Shown here piece after piece: positions 1 through 9,581 of a DNA stretch of 64,000 bases. The number at the start of each line of letters is the position of its first letter. The stretch's first letter is position 1. Origin of the DNA: Flammeovirgaceae bacterium UBA2338 (GTDB lineage: Bacteria; Bacteroidota; Bacteroidia; Cytophagales; Cyclobacteriaceae). The notes beneath the pieces were generated by a model that did no database searches, had not been told where the DNA came from, and saw only the letters and a program-made list of their open reading frames with translations. The stretch covers positions 5,211 through 69,210 of the forward strand of contig DDUM01000053.1 of assembly GCA_002344795.1 (NCBI GenBank), read 5' to 3'. The position numbers and the translations under genes were made by a program.

Positions 1-2
1 GG

Positions 3-398
3 ATAGTTTGTGGTATTGCATTGGTATGGAACTTAATGGGAGTGATGGCCTATGTGGCGCAAATGACCATGAGTCCAGAGGCGATGCAGGCTTTGCCAGA
101 AAATGAAAGAATGCTGTATGAGAACACACCGTCCTGGGCAACAGGTGCATTTGCGTTGGCAGTATGGGGCGGTACATTGGGAAGTATGTTCTTGTTATTA
201 AGAAGGAAGCTGGCCACGCCCGTTCTGATCATCTCTTTGGTAGGCATTGCAGTGCAAATGTTTCATTCTTTTTTTATGAGCAAGTCGATTGAGGTATACG
301 GACCCGGTGGAATGGTGATGCCCGTTATGATCGCTGTCATCGCGGTATACCTTGTTTGGCTTTCAAAGAAAGCTACAGCCAATGGCTGGATGAAATAG
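3..398 (+). CDS. Small integral membrane protein, 5' end outside window
   Basis: The reading frame is open to the left edge, so the true start lies upstream; a TTG at 21 could be mistaken for one. The visible part has three hydrophobic stretches (about residues 45-60, 67-85 and 97-113 counted from the TTG) separated by short basic loops, with a polar loop rich in Glu/Pro (positions 84-130 of the window) before them. The length and layout resemble the small four-helix membrane proteins often labelled 'sugar transporter' in Bacteroidota, but nothing here shows a transport function. It ends in TAG at 396-398 and no partner gene follows on the same strand for 225 bases. Confidence 0.6.
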   Translation: MVCGIALVWNLMGVMAYVAQMTMSPEAMQALPENERMLYENTPSWATGAFALAVWGGTLGSMFLLLRRKLATPVLIISLVGIAVQMFHSFFMSKSIEVYGPGGMVMPVMIAVIAVYLVWLSKKATANGWMK

Positions 399-470
399 AA
401 TTTCTTTCATACCAAGTATCAAAGCAGCGATAGTGAATCCTGTAAAAAGTCTTCCGTCAGAATAAGAGCA

Positions 471-506
471 TCATCCTTCCCACACCTGGTGGCCTGCGAA
501 GGATGA
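471..506 (+). terminator. Hairpin downstream of the first gene
   Basis: TCATCCTTC (471-479) pairs perfectly with GAAGGATGA (498-506), with a second short CCAC/GTGG stem possible in the loop. There is no T-run after it, so it may be a 3' UTR hairpin rather than an intrinsic terminator. Confidence 0.3.
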
Positions 507-623
507 ATCAAACAATTCCATCTCAAAAATCTTCTTCATGAGAGCGTGATTTCAATCAACGTATTGTAGTATTTTCGCGCTACTTTACTACCAGGTATTT
601 TTACCTGAAAAACCACTTGACAC

Positions 624-2765
624 TTGAGATTTTGCTCTGTTCTGCTTTCTCTTTTACTTATTGGAGTACTCCATGTATCTCACGCACAGGATGTTATTTT
701 TTCTGACTCATTAAAAGAGGCACTTCACAGTTACTCAACTGAGGAAAAATTGGACACGTATTGGCTTTTGGCAAGAGCGTATGCTGCCGTAGACTCAACA
801 GTAACGGAAGAGCTTGTGGGGAATATCTCCTCTCTTACAGTTGATAAGGAATTGCTAACTGCCATGATCGCGGCACTTGATGGTAATCGGTATGAATCCC
901 GTGGTGAAAAAGAGTTGGCAATAGATAATTATAAGAAAGCCATTCAAAAGTTGGGGGAGAAAGAAGAGTGGATAAAGCAGGGGCAGGTGATGTTGGACCT
1001 GGCTACGCTCTACGGAAAGAACAACCAGTATGAGCAGTTCAAAAAACTCTCCATTGATGCCAATAATTTGTTTATAGCGGGTAAGGATTCTTTAGGGTTA
1101 ATCACCTCGTTTTCCAACGTGGGAAGAAGTCATCAGTTGTTGGGACAATTTGACTCCGCCATTACCTACTTGTACAAATCGGTGGCAATAATTGAATCCT
1201 ATCAACCAAAACCATTATGGGCAAAAGTGTACCTCAGGTTGGCAGGCAATACATACAATAACCTGGGCATAGCCTATATGGAACATGGTGATGATAAAAC
1301 CGGTATGCGGTTCTACAATAAAGCCATGGAAAAGAAAAAGCAATTGGGAGATCCTATTGAAGTGGGCAATATGTATATCAATATCGGAGGCATCATGTTC
1401 TCACAAAACAATTTAAGAGCAGCCAGGGCCTACCTTGACAGCGCTTCTCAAAACTATGGTGAAGCGGGTTATAAAAGTGGACTACTGCTTTGTAAATCTA
1501 ACTCCGCAGCGGTTTCCAATGTGGTGGGTGAATACGATCGAGCCATTGACTATGCGCGGGAAGGGGTGATGCTTGCCAAAGAGATGGCCGATAAGTACAA
1601 TCAATCACTGAATTATTTTCACATCGGCACTGCCTATGGGCACAAAGGTTTTCATGCGCTGTCACAAGTCTATATGGATTCCTCACTGGTAAGGGCCACA
1701 GAGATCAAATCAAGAAACATGATTGCCGAAATCATGAATACGCAATACGAATTTGCAGTACAGAAAGGTGAATTTGAACGAGCGCTGAGTTTTAGAAACC
1801 AATACATTGCCGTCAAGGATTCGATGTTCCAGGAGAAAAAGTCGAAAGATATTGTTGAGATGGAAACACAATACAAGACCCGGGAAAAGGATCAGGAAAT
1901 TAATTTTCTTAACCAACTCAACGAATTAAAAACAGCCTCACTCGAAAGAAACACATTCCTGATTGTTGGGCTGCTCATACTCCTCGGGTTAGTCATTGTT
2001 GGGTTTAACTTTTTGCGATACCGTGCTACCCAAAGGGCAAAGTCTGTACTTCAGGAACAAAAGATTAGAATGCGGGAAGCACAAATAAGGGCGGTGATTG
2101 ATTCACAGGAACAGGAGAGAAAACGCTTTGCCACTGACCTGCACGATGGAATGGGCCAGCTTATATCAGCACTTCAGTTGAATATTCAATCCATGAATCA
2201 AATCAATGGCGACCTGAACAAAAGAGATGAGCTGTATGAGAACTCAACCCACCTTCTAAAAGATGTTCATAAAGAAATCAGAAACATTGCCTTTAACCTG
2301 ATGCCACAGACATTGATGAAGGAAGGGTTGGTTGCTGCAGTAGAGGAGTTGACAAAACGCATTAACAACACCAATCAACTTCAGGTAAAACTATCTGTTC
2401 TGGATGTAGAAAACCGCTTGCCTGAAGTAGTCGAAGTTTCCTTGTACAGAATTATTCAGGAATTCTTATCCAACATCATGAAATACAGCCAGGCAACCCA
2501 CGTCTACCTTGGTCTGACAAACCATGAGGAAGAACTTGTGCTGTCTATTGAAGATGATGGTATAGGATATGATATTGAGAAATTCAGAAACAGCCAGGGA
2601 AACGGTTGGAGAAATATTAATACGCGACTTAATCTGATAAAAGGAGAGTTGCAGATCGATACGCAAGAGGGTAAGAAGGGAACATCTGTCCTTATCACAA
2701 TAAACACACTTGATCCAACTAACACATTATCAGTAAAAGCAGGAACTGATAAGAGTAGTTCTTAA
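624..2765 (+). CDS. Sensor histidine kinase with periplasmic TPR repeats (HisKA_3 type)
   Basis: The start is a TTG followed by a signal peptide cleaved after HAQ (residue about 22). TPR-like helical repeats fill residues 80-400, then a coiled linker, one membrane helix (about 447-465) and the kinase core. The phospho-acceptor His is H507 in ATDLHDGMGQ, which is the HisKA_3 dimerisation motif of NarX-like kinases; the ATP-binding N box follows (RIIQEFLSNIMKYS) and then DDGIGYD. The family autophosphorylates this His and passes the phosphate to a LuxR/NarL-type regulator. The only regulator nearby is the convergent gene whose stop codon overlaps this one, so they are the likely pair. The input signal is unknown; TPRs suggest a protein or peptide ligand in the periplasm. 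Confidence 0.9.
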   Translation: MRFCSVLLSLLLIGVLHVSHAQDVIFSDSLKEALHSYSTEEKLDTYWLLARAYAAVDSTVTEELVGNISSLTVDKELLTAMIAALDGNRYESRGEKELAIDNYKKAIQKLGEKEEWIKQGQVMLDLATLYGKNNQYEQFKKLSIDANNLFIAGKDSLGLITSFSNVGRSHQLLGQFDSAITYLYKSVAIIESYQPKPLWAKVYLRLAGNTYNNLGIAYMEHGDDKTGMRFYNKAMEKKKQLGDPIEVGNMYINIGGIMFSQNNLRAARAYLDSASQNYGEAGYKSGLLLCKSNSAAVSNVVGEYDRAIDYAREGVMLAKEMADKYNQSLNYFHIGTAYGHKGFHALSQVYMDSSLVRATEIKSRNMIAEIMNTQYEFAVQKGEFERALSFRNQYIAVKDSMFQEKKSKDIVEMETQYKTREKDQEINFLNQLNELKTASLERNTFLIVGLLILLGLVIVGFNFLRYRATQRAKSVLQEQKIRMREAQIRAVIDSQEQERKRFATDLHDGMGQLISALQLNIQSMNQINGDLNKRDELYENSTHLLKDVHKEIRNIAFNLMPQTLMKEGLVAAVEELTKRINNTNQLQVKLSVLDVENRLPEVVEVSLYRIIQEFLSNIMKYSQATHVYLGLTNHEEELVLSIEDDGIGYDIEKFRNSQGNGWRNINTRLNLIKGELQIDTQEGKKGTSVLITINTLDPTNTLSVKAGTDKSSS

Positions 2766-3385
2766 ACCAAATTGTTCTTAAAGGCATATCGCACAAGTCC
2801 CACCACATTATTAGTCCCCGTTTTCTTTAGGATATTTTTTCGATGTGTTTCTACCGTTCGCTCGCTGATAAAGAGAATATCAGCGATCTGCCTGGTGCTG
2901 TATTCTTTCGCTATCAGTTTGGTGATTTCTACTTCCCTTGGCGTTAAGTCTTTGTTTTTATCTGCGTCTATATTCTGAATTAGAATATCAGAAACATCCT
3001 CACTCAGGAATCGCTTTCCGCGCACTACCTTATCGAGCGCGTCTATGATGCTTTGGTGTGTGTCTTTTTTTAGAATAAATCCATCCGCACCCATCTTAAG
3101 AAGTTCTCGAATTACTGAAGGCTCGTCATGCATGCTCAGTACAATGGTTTTGATCTCGGGCAAGACGGTTTTGGCAATCTTAATGAGTTCGAGCCCTTTC
3201 ATGTTAGGCATCTCGTAGTCTGTGATCAGAATATCGTAGTCGTTGTTTTTTAAAAGTTCCTGTGCACGCTCAGGTGTATGGGCGGTATCCGTTACTTCAA
3301 ACAATTCAGAAGCACCATCGATGATGGACTTTGTCCCCTCCAGTAGAATTTGGTGATCATCCACCAATAGAATTCGGTATTTCAT
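2762..3385 (-). CDS. LuxR/NarL-family response regulator
   Basis: A receiver domain (residues 1-120) carries the acidic pair VDD, the phospho-acceptor D56 in TDYEMP and the conserved Lys in FILKKD. A C-terminal LuxR-type HTH follows (LTPREVEITKLIAK, then RTVETHRKNILKK). I chose the ATG at 3383-3385 because MKYRILLVDDH begins exactly where receiver domains begin and AGAAAG lies just upstream; the frame stays open to 3427. It is a DNA-binding transcription factor activated by phosphorylation. Its stop overlaps the kinase stop tail to tail, so kinase and regulator are transcribed convergently, an uncommon arrangement for a pair. Confidence 0.9.
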   Translation of the reverse strand: MKYRILLVDDHQILLEGTKSIIDGASELFEVTDTAHTPERAQELLKNNDYDILITDYEMPNMKGLELIKIAKTVLPEIKTIVLSMHDEPSVIRELLKMGADGFILKKDTHQSIIDALDKVVRGKRFLSEDVSDILIQNIDADKNKDLTPREVEITKLIAKEYSTRQIADILFISERTVETHRKNILKKTGTNNVVGLVRYAFKNNLV

Positions 3386-3503
3386 CTTTCTTGCGCGAGC
3401 AAGATATAGCTTATTGAATATCTTCACAAAGCATTATTTTTCAATCGGCAAGCAATAAAAAATATGGTGGATTGTCCATCATGACTACCCGGTATATATG
3501 GCC

Positions 3504-3527
3504 TACCCGATGTTGGGTATCTTTTTA
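3504..3527. promoter_or_regulatory. Inverted TACCC/GGGTA element in the regulator upstream region
   Basis: TACCC (3504-3508) and GGGTA (3515-3519) form an inverted repeat with a six-base spacer, followed by TCTTTTTAT. A further TACCC-like half lies at about 3486-3491. It sits between the response regulator gene and the M20-like gene, which diverge from here. It could be a binding site for the regulator or a weak hairpin terminator. A similar TACCC...GGGTA element occurs after the second histidine kinase at 27085-27104. Confidence 0.3.
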
Positions 3528-3648
3528 TAAAAAAGATTTGATTCATACCTGTTTCCATTGACATTATAAATAAGTTAGCAGCAGTAATTTATTTGTTGGT
3601 TCAATTTTTTGAGTGAACCAAAACAACCACCATTATAAGGCGACAAGC

Positions 3649-4992
3649 ATGGAAAAGAACAAAGGAATCTCTCGCAGGAAATTTATCGGCAATACCAGTG
3701 CGTTGGCCATGATGACAGCGCTACCAGGCTTTGCGCAAGCTGCCCCGTCCAATAAAGCTTTGAAGATGGCAGAACGCCATCGGGAAGAGTTGCTCACCTT
3801 ACTCAAAGACATGGTGCGTGTAAAAAGTCTTTCAGGAGAGTCTGCTGCCGATGCGCAAAAAGTGGTGAAGCAATACCTTGAAAAGCTTCCCTATCGCATT
3901 GAAGAAAGTAACGACCAGCCAAGCAAATACGAACAACATCCGGAGTTCATGCCACCCAGCCCTGTAGGAGACGGGCCCTTTACCAATGTGGTGGGTTGGC
4001 CAACCAACAGCAAAGGCAAACAGTTTGCTATGTTTGCACACATCGATACAGAAGCGGTGTATGAAGGATGGGAAACAGATCCTTATGAACCCAAACTGGT
4101 AGGCAATAAATTGTATGGCCTCGGTACATCCGATGATAAAGCAGGAGTGGCGGCTATGTTGGTGGCCGCAGCGGCCTTGTCCAAAGCAGGTGAAGCATTG
4201 CCTGTGGTAATGAGTTTACATGGCAAAGGTGGTGGTAGCAGGGGCAGCCTTCCCATCTTTGAGCGGATAAGTAAAACAAATCACAACTTTGGTGCAGTGT
4301 TGTATGTGCACCCTGCTGAAACAGGGCGTGGACTGGAAGACATAAAGAATGCGGTGCAGGGAATTGTAGATCTTGAAATGACCGTAGAAGGGTGGCGAGG
4401 TGAACAGATGGAAATCAATAGTATAGATTCAGCGGAATGGACAGAAGGAGGCAATGCGTTGGACACCTGTTGGCAAATACTTGACCACTTGCGCAACACA
4501 GTATTTAGAAATGTATTGGTCAATGTGGGCATTTTAAATGGAGGCGATCGCATTGGCTCTGTGGCTGACAAAGCTACTGTTACATTCAGGTTGAAGTTTG
4601 AAGGTAAGAACACCTGGGGTGATCTTGTAGGCCGTGCCCGTCAGGCAATCGATGCCTATGTAAAAGCATTGCCTTCTACAGAGAAAAACTATACGGTAGA
4701 ATTAAAGACCATAGGGTATCGCACCAACCCGGGAGCAGCCAGTTGGGAAGCACCCGTAAGTAAAGTGTTGCGCCAGTCCATTACAGATATTACAGGTCGT
4801 GCTCCCGATGCCTATCCCAATCACTATGCGGGTGATATCCGTTATCCCATCCGCTTGCTCAATGTTCCCGCTTATGGCATCGGTTCGTTGGGCGGCAATT
4901 TTTATGGCCCTAATGAGTGGGTGGATGTAGACGATTTGGTAAAGTTGGTTGCAGTGTGTATCCAAACCCTTTCGGGCTGGCAGAAAATTTAA
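3649..4992 (+). CDS. M20-family metallohydrolase-like exported protein, catalytic Glu missing
   Basis: I start at the ATG at 3649 (AAGG eight bases upstream); a GTG at 3613 would add 12 residues. The N-terminus has a twin-arginine-like signal (SRRKFIGNTSALAMM...FAQA), so export is likely. M20 peptidase/deacetylase landmarks are present: H131-x-D133 and the GTSDDKAG motif with D162/D163, plus a late PNHYAGD His. In this family the next motif normally is EE followed by G-S, giving the catalytic base and a metal ligand. Here the corresponding stretch reads HGKGGGSRG (residues 191-199), so both Glu are absent. The fold call is strong, but hydrolase activity is doubtful or follows a different chemistry. 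Confidence 0.8.
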   Translation: MEKNKGISRRKFIGNTSALAMMTALPGFAQAAPSNKALKMAERHREELLTLLKDMVRVKSLSGESAADAQKVVKQYLEKLPYRIEESNDQPSKYEQHPEFMPPSPVGDGPFTNVVGWPTNSKGKQFAMFAHIDTEAVYEGWETDPYEPKLVGNKLYGLGTSDDKAGVAAMLVAAAALSKAGEALPVVMSLHGKGGGSRGSLPIFERISKTNHNFGAVLYVHPAETGRGLEDIKNAVQGIVDLEMTVEGWRGEQMEINSIDSAEWTEGGNALDTCWQILDHLRNTVFRNVLVNVGILNGGDRIGSVADKATVTFRLKFEGKNTWGDLVGRARQAIDAYVKALPSTEKNYTVELKTIGYRTNPGAASWEAPVSKVLRQSITDITGRAPDAYPNHYAGDIRYPIRLLNVPAYGIGSLGGNFYGPNEWVDVDDLVKLVAVCIQTLSGWQKI

Positions 4993-5172
4993 GGTAATGG
5001 AATAAGTTAATTGACTTATCAATCTCTCGCTTTTCGGGTGAAAGGCTCACCATCCAAATAAAACTCAAATTCGAATTGCGCTTGTTTCCCTACTTTCACG
5101 CCTAAGTTAACTTAACCATCAAACCATCAGAGGAATAACTAACCTACTGACCTAACATTTTAACCACAATTC

Positions 5173-8100
5173 ATGAGAATTAATATCCTTTTTGCAATAC
5201 TTATAAGTAGTTGCACACTTGCAGTAGGGCAGACGAAATCTACCGTAGACCCAATTGACAAAAAGCTGTACCAAAGCCTGACGTACCGAAACATCGGTCC
5301 TTTTCGCGGGGGCAGATCAACAGCAGTAACCGGAATACCAGATCAGATTTTTACCTATTATATGGGCACCACAGGTGGTGGTGTATGGAAAACTACAGAT
5401 GGCGGAACCACATGGAATAATATTTCTGATGGTTACATCCACACAGGAGGTATTGGGGACGTTACTGTTGCACCTTCCGATCCGAATATTGTGTTCGTAG
5501 GCACAGGTGAAGCTCCAGTGCGTGGTGTAAAAACATCGCATGGTGATGGCCTTTATAAATCCACCGATGCTGGCGCAACCTGGAAGCACATGGGACTTGC
5601 AGCCACAAGGCACATTAGTCGTGTGTTTGTGCATCCTAAAAATCCAAACAAAGTATATGTAGCTGCACAAGGAAATCCATGGGGACCGAACGAGGAGCGC
5701 GGTATTTATTTATCCGAAGATGGAGGTACCACATTTAAAAAGATTCTTTATGTAAATGAAAACTCAGGCATTGCAGACTTGTCTGTAGATGCAACTAATC
5801 CTGATATCATGATGGCTACTTCGTGGGACTTCAACCGCAAGCCATGGGTAGTACAAAGCGGTGGTCCTGGCAGCCGTGTTTTTAAAACGACTGATGGAGG
5901 AATTACGTGGAAAGAAATTAACAAAGGGCTACCCGATCTGAAAGGTAAAATGGGAATAGCCATTTCACCTGCCAACCCTAAGATTGTTTATATAGCAATT
6001 GAAGCTTTAGGTGATAAGGGTGGGGTGTACCGCTCAGATGATGGAGGAGAATCATTCAGGCAAACGACTAACGACCCTACTACTTATGCTCGTGCATGGT
6101 ATTATATGCACATCATCGCTGATCCCAATGACGAGGATGAATTGTGGGTAATGAACAGTTCTGCCATGAAATCCATTGATGGCGGCAAGACGTTCAGAGG
6201 TGTAGGGGGCAGTCATCCCGATCACCATGATATGTGGATCAATCCCAATAATAGTAAGATCATGATCAATGCCAACGATGGTGGCGGATCAGTAACCTAT
6301 AACGGAGGAGAAACCTGGTCTACCTTAATGAACCAGCCTACTGGTCAGTTTTACCGTGTGATTACAGACAACCAGTATCCATATCGTATTTATTCGGGTC
6401 AGCAGGATAACACCACTATTGCAATCAACAGCACTTCACAAGATCAGGGTATTGGTCGCATGCACTGGAATGAAGTACGTGCAGGAGAGTCATCCACGGT
6501 GGCTTTTGATGCCAACAACCCAAGGTTTATCTACTCTACCTACTTCGCAGGTAATTTTGTAGAGTGGGACAGCAAGATAGACAACACCCGCATGGTGCGC
6601 CCTTTCCCTGAACAAGTAAGTGGTGAGCAACCTAAAAATTTGAAATACCGCGCCAACTGGAACGGACCCGTATTGGTGTCTCCACATAATCCCAATGTGA
6701 TTTATTACGGATCGCAATACGTGATGAAATCCGTTGACCGTGGCGTAAACTGGGAAGTGATGAGCGAAGACCTGACACGTAACGACAAAGCCCATCAGGG
6801 TAAGGGTGGTATACCCATTTCCAATGAACAAATCACGGCAGAGAGTTATAACAACGTTTTCAACATAGAAGAATCATTGTTGAAAGAAGGTGTGATTTGG
6901 GTAGGATCCGATGATGGGTTAGTACACGTTACACAAGATGGAGGCAAAACCTGGACCAATGTAACACCCAAAGGCTTGAAGGAAGCGATCATCAATGTAG
7001 TAGAACCTTCTCCACACGATCCAGCCTCGGCTTACATTGCAGTGGCGGGTTATAAGATGAATGACTTTACACCACACATTTTTAAAACCAAGAATTATGG
7101 TAAGACCTGGGTGGAAATTGTAAATGGTATTCCTAACAATACGTTTGCGCGTACGGTAAGAGAAGATCCTGATCGCAAAGGATTGTTGTATGCCGGTACG
7201 GAAAACGGTTTGTTTGTTTCGTTTGATGATGGTGCCAACTGGCAATCACTGCAGAACAATTTACCTCAAGTACCCATTACAGATTTACGCGTAAAAAGAA
7301 AAGATTTGGTAGTGTCTACACAAGGAAGGGCACTGTGGATATTGGATGATCTTACTCCGCTGCATCAGATTTCTGATAAGGTGGCCAAGGCAGACTACTA
7401 TTTGTACAAACCACGTGATGCCTATGCACCGTTGGCCAGAGCATTTAGTCTGAATGGTGACCAGGGAACAAACCCTAAAAGAGGAGCGCAGCTTACCTAT
7501 GTGCTCAATAAATCGGTAGGTGAAGACGTGCCGATGTCAATGGAGATAATAAACCAATCAGGCGAGGTAGTGTATACCGAGTCGACACACGCTCCAAAAA
7601 CAGAATGCGATGTGTTCACCAGGAAACAATTAAAACGAGATGTGGGTGCACATTCCTGGAATTGGAATATGCGTATTGGTCAGTTTGATTGTATCAAAGA
7701 ATTGACGATGACCAACCGGGATTTGAGCGCTTACGATGCTGCACCTGGAAAGTACCAGGCGCGATTCAAGGTGGGAGCCTTTACACAAGTGCAGGATTTT
7801 GAAGTGAAGATCGACCCAAGAATAGAAGAGAGCATACCGGGAGCGGCTGCAGCCTATGTAGAACGCGATCAACTTTCTGCGTCTTTGCTGGTAGGTGCCA
7901 CAGAGATGTCTAAAGGTGTCAGGTACCTGAGAAAAGTGAAACAACAACTTGATTTTATTCTGGATGAATCCACCTCAAAGGATCTCGTAGATGGAGGCAA
8001 GGCGCTCAATGCAAAAATTGACGCATGGATTGAGAATATCCTGCAAAAGGAATTGCGTACGCAGCAAAATAACTATCAGTATGAGGCCCGTCTATTGGTG

Positions 8101-8328
8101 AAATACAAAATTTTGCTGAATGACATGGGTGACGGAAATGTACCGGTAACACAAGGAACAAAAGATGTGACTAAGGATTACCTGCAGAGGTGGAAGGTAT
8201 TCAAAGATGAGCTGGAAAAAATAATCAGTGAAGACGTGAATAACTACAGTGATGTTTTGAAAGGAGCAGGGTTACCTGAGTTCATTTATCCCAAGTTGGA
8301 AAACATTAACATTAAGGGCAAGAATTAG
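5173..8328 (+). CDS. Secreted VPS10/BNR-repeat beta-propeller protein
   Basis: A 1051-aa protein with a Sec signal peptide ending at VGQ. Asp-box/BNR motifs of the form S/T-x-D-G-G-x-T-W recur about ten times (for example KTTDGGTTW, KSTDAGATW, LSEDGGTTF, VTQDGGKTW, FDDGANW) across residues 60-700, as in sortilin/VPS10 and exo-glycosidase-like propellers. The opening RNIGPFRGGRSTAVTG is typical of the large Bacteroidota proteins called glycosyl hydrolase or VPS10-domain protein. The last 300 residues are alpha/beta and end in a helical region. No catalytic residues can be assigned from sequence, so enzymatic function is unproven; a periplasmic or surface location is expected. It is a single gene closed by a strong terminator. 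Confidence 0.85.
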   Translation: MRINILFAILISSCTLAVGQTKSTVDPIDKKLYQSLTYRNIGPFRGGRSTAVTGIPDQIFTYYMGTTGGGVWKTTDGGTTWNNISDGYIHTGGIGDVTVAPSDPNIVFVGTGEAPVRGVKTSHGDGLYKSTDAGATWKHMGLAATRHISRVFVHPKNPNKVYVAAQGNPWGPNEERGIYLSEDGGTTFKKILYVNENSGIADLSVDATNPDIMMATSWDFNRKPWVVQSGGPGSRVFKTTDGGITWKEINKGLPDLKGKMGIAISPANPKIVYIAIEALGDKGGVYRSDDGGESFRQTTNDPTTYARAWYYMHIIADPNDEDELWVMNSSAMKSIDGGKTFRGVGGSHPDHHDMWINPNNSKIMINANDGGGSVTYNGGETWSTLMNQPTGQFYRVITDNQYPYRIYSGQQDNTTIAINSTSQDQGIGRMHWNEVRAGESSTVAFDANNPRFIYSTYFAGNFVEWDSKIDNTRMVRPFPEQVSGEQPKNLKYRANWNGPVLVSPHNPNVIYYGSQYVMKSVDRGVNWEVMSEDLTRNDKAHQGKGGIPISNEQITAESYNNVFNIEESLLKEGVIWVGSDDGLVHVTQDGGKTWTNVTPKGLKEAIINVVEPSPHDPASAYIAVAGYKMNDFTPHIFKTKNYGKTWVEIVNGIPNNTFARTVREDPDRKGLLYAGTENGLFVSFDDGANWQSLQNNLPQVPITDLRVKRKDLVVSTQGRALWILDDLTPLHQISDKVAKADYYLYKPRDAYAPLARAFSLNGDQGTNPKRGAQLTYVLNKSVGEDVPMSMEIINQSGEVVYTESTHAPKTECDVFTRKQLKRDVGAHSWNWNMRIGQFDCIKELTMTNRDLSAYDAAPGKYQARFKVGAFTQVQDFEVKIDPRIEESIPGAAAAYVERDQLSASLLVGATEMSKGVRYLRKVKQQLDFILDESTSKDLVDGGKALNAKIDAWIENILQKELRTQQNNYQYEARLLVKYKILLNDMGDGNVPVTQGTKDVTKDYLQRWKVFKDELEKIISEDVNNYSDVLKGAGLPEFIYPKLENINIKGKN

Positions 8329-8349
8329 AAAACAAGATCAAGCCTCATA

Positions 8350-8390
8350 ACAAAACCGCTTACTCACATTGGGTAAGCGGTTTTGTTTTA
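8350..8390 (+). terminator. Intrinsic terminator after the VPS10/BNR gene
   Basis: ACAAAACCGCTTAC (8350-8363) pairs perfectly with GTAAGCGGTTTTGT (8373-8386) around a nine-base loop, followed by TTTA. The A-run on the left side makes it plausible in both directions, serving the convergent gene at 8404 as well. Confidence 0.85.
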
Positions 8391-8403
8391 TCAGGACTCG
8401 GCA

Positions 8404-9501
8404 TCACAAATACCCATTACTATAAGAAAGCAAACGAATTAAATTCACCGCTTTCAATAGATCAAACTGCATGGCAGCAACGATACTGTGCACCGCCAGG
8501 AGTTCCCTGTCAATCGACATGGTATCCATAGTACAAAACTGGTCGATCGTCATTTTGGCTTTACTATAACCTTCTGCTTCGAACATGCCTAAAACGGAAA
8601 TGGTATTTTCCTCCGTGGTGATAGTACGCTCCTTGGGCGTGTAACCCATTTGTTCGATAATGGTCTCGGCCACTGCCCAGGTCGACCATGGGTTTTGACC
8701 TGTCACCAGATTGCCATCTTTGCTTACCCTATTCAGGTACATAAATCCTTCATTGAATTGAGCTCCATTTTCAGTCAATTTATCCTGTAATAAGAACGGG
8801 AAAATTTCGGCTGCATCAGGAATGAGCAACAACTCTTCCTCATTGGTAAAACTGCTAACTGTTCTGTTGGCCAATAAGGGGCTGCCATCGCTGAGGGTTA
8901 CATTGACCAGTGCCGCAGGGCCATGGCACACGGCACCTACCACTTTGCCAGACTCGTAGTAAGCCATGACAAGAGACTGAATGTGTTCATTCTCAGGAAA
9001 GTCAAACATGGCTCCCTTACCACCTACAAAGTAGACAGCTTCGTATTCTTTTGGGTCAACATCTTTCATGGGTATGCTATGAGTTACTTTAGCTTGCGCA
9101 GTAGCATCATTCAAGAATGCGTAATCAAAGTCCTTCATATCACCGTCATCAATAACTACTGGAGGATTACCTCCTTTTGGACTGGCCACATCTACTTGAA
9201 ATCCGTTGGCCTGAAATACATAATACGCCCGGGACAATTCTGTTAGTTCATAACCTGTGCTTTTGCCACTACTACCCATTTGATCTGTACTTGTTACTAC
9301 TGCTAATATTTTACCTCGGTAGGGAATTATATCCTCTGTGAGATACGACAATTCTGATGGGGATGTAGTTTTAATATCCTTTCCCGATTCAGGAATAGGG
9401 GGAAGCAGGCTCATGAACCAAACCCCGAATAGCACAATTGTTGTAATTAGCCCTGCAAATACGATAAGGGACCATTTGATGATTTTTCTTTTTCCAGACA
9501 T
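8404..9501 (-). CDS. Membrane-anchored DJ-1/PfpI family protein (type 1 glutamine amidotransferase-like)
   Basis: The ATG at 9501 gives MSGKRKIIKW followed by one N-terminal membrane helix (about residues 9-30), so the rest is probably periplasmic. The DJ-1/PfpI domain spans residues 55-280 and contains the nucleophile elbow AVCHGPAALV with Cys192; the acidic partner is probably in the YFVGGKGAMFDF region. Family members include Hsp31-like glyoxalases and general stress proteins; the exact reaction cannot be read here. A frame extension to 9534 exists but adds nothing domain-like. The gene lies 80 bases downstream of an AraC-type regulator on the same strand, a common pairing for this family, so that protein is its likely controller. 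Confidence 0.85.
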   Translation of the reverse strand: MSGKRKIIKWSLIVFAGLITTIVLFGVWFMSLLPPIPESGKDIKTTSPSELSYLTEDIIPYRGKILAVVTSTDQMGSSGKSTGYELTELSRAYYVFQANGFQVDVASPKGGNPPVVIDDGDMKDFDYAFLNDATAQAKVTHSIPMKDVDPKEYEAVYFVGGKGAMFDFPENEHIQSLVMAYYESGKVVGAVCHGPAALVNVTLSDGSPLLANRTVSSFTNEEELLLIPDAAEIFPFLLQDKLTENGAQFNEGFMYLNRVSKDGNLVTGQNPWSTWAVAETIIEQMGYTPKERTITTEENTISVLGMFEAEGYSKAKMTIDQFCTMDTMSIDRELLAVHSIVAAMQFDLLKAVNLIRLLSYSNGYL

Positions 9502-9581
9502 AACGATTTGTTTTTTGAGGCAAATGTGTCGCAATCTCTGGTCAAAGGCTTTTCAAATGATCATTTCGATAGGCGAATGGA

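Noticed and set aside
4281..4613. Minus-strand 110-residue frame inside the M20-like gene
   Set aside because: It is a shadow of the coding strand with no domain or start signal; the same applies to the other antisense frames in known genes.
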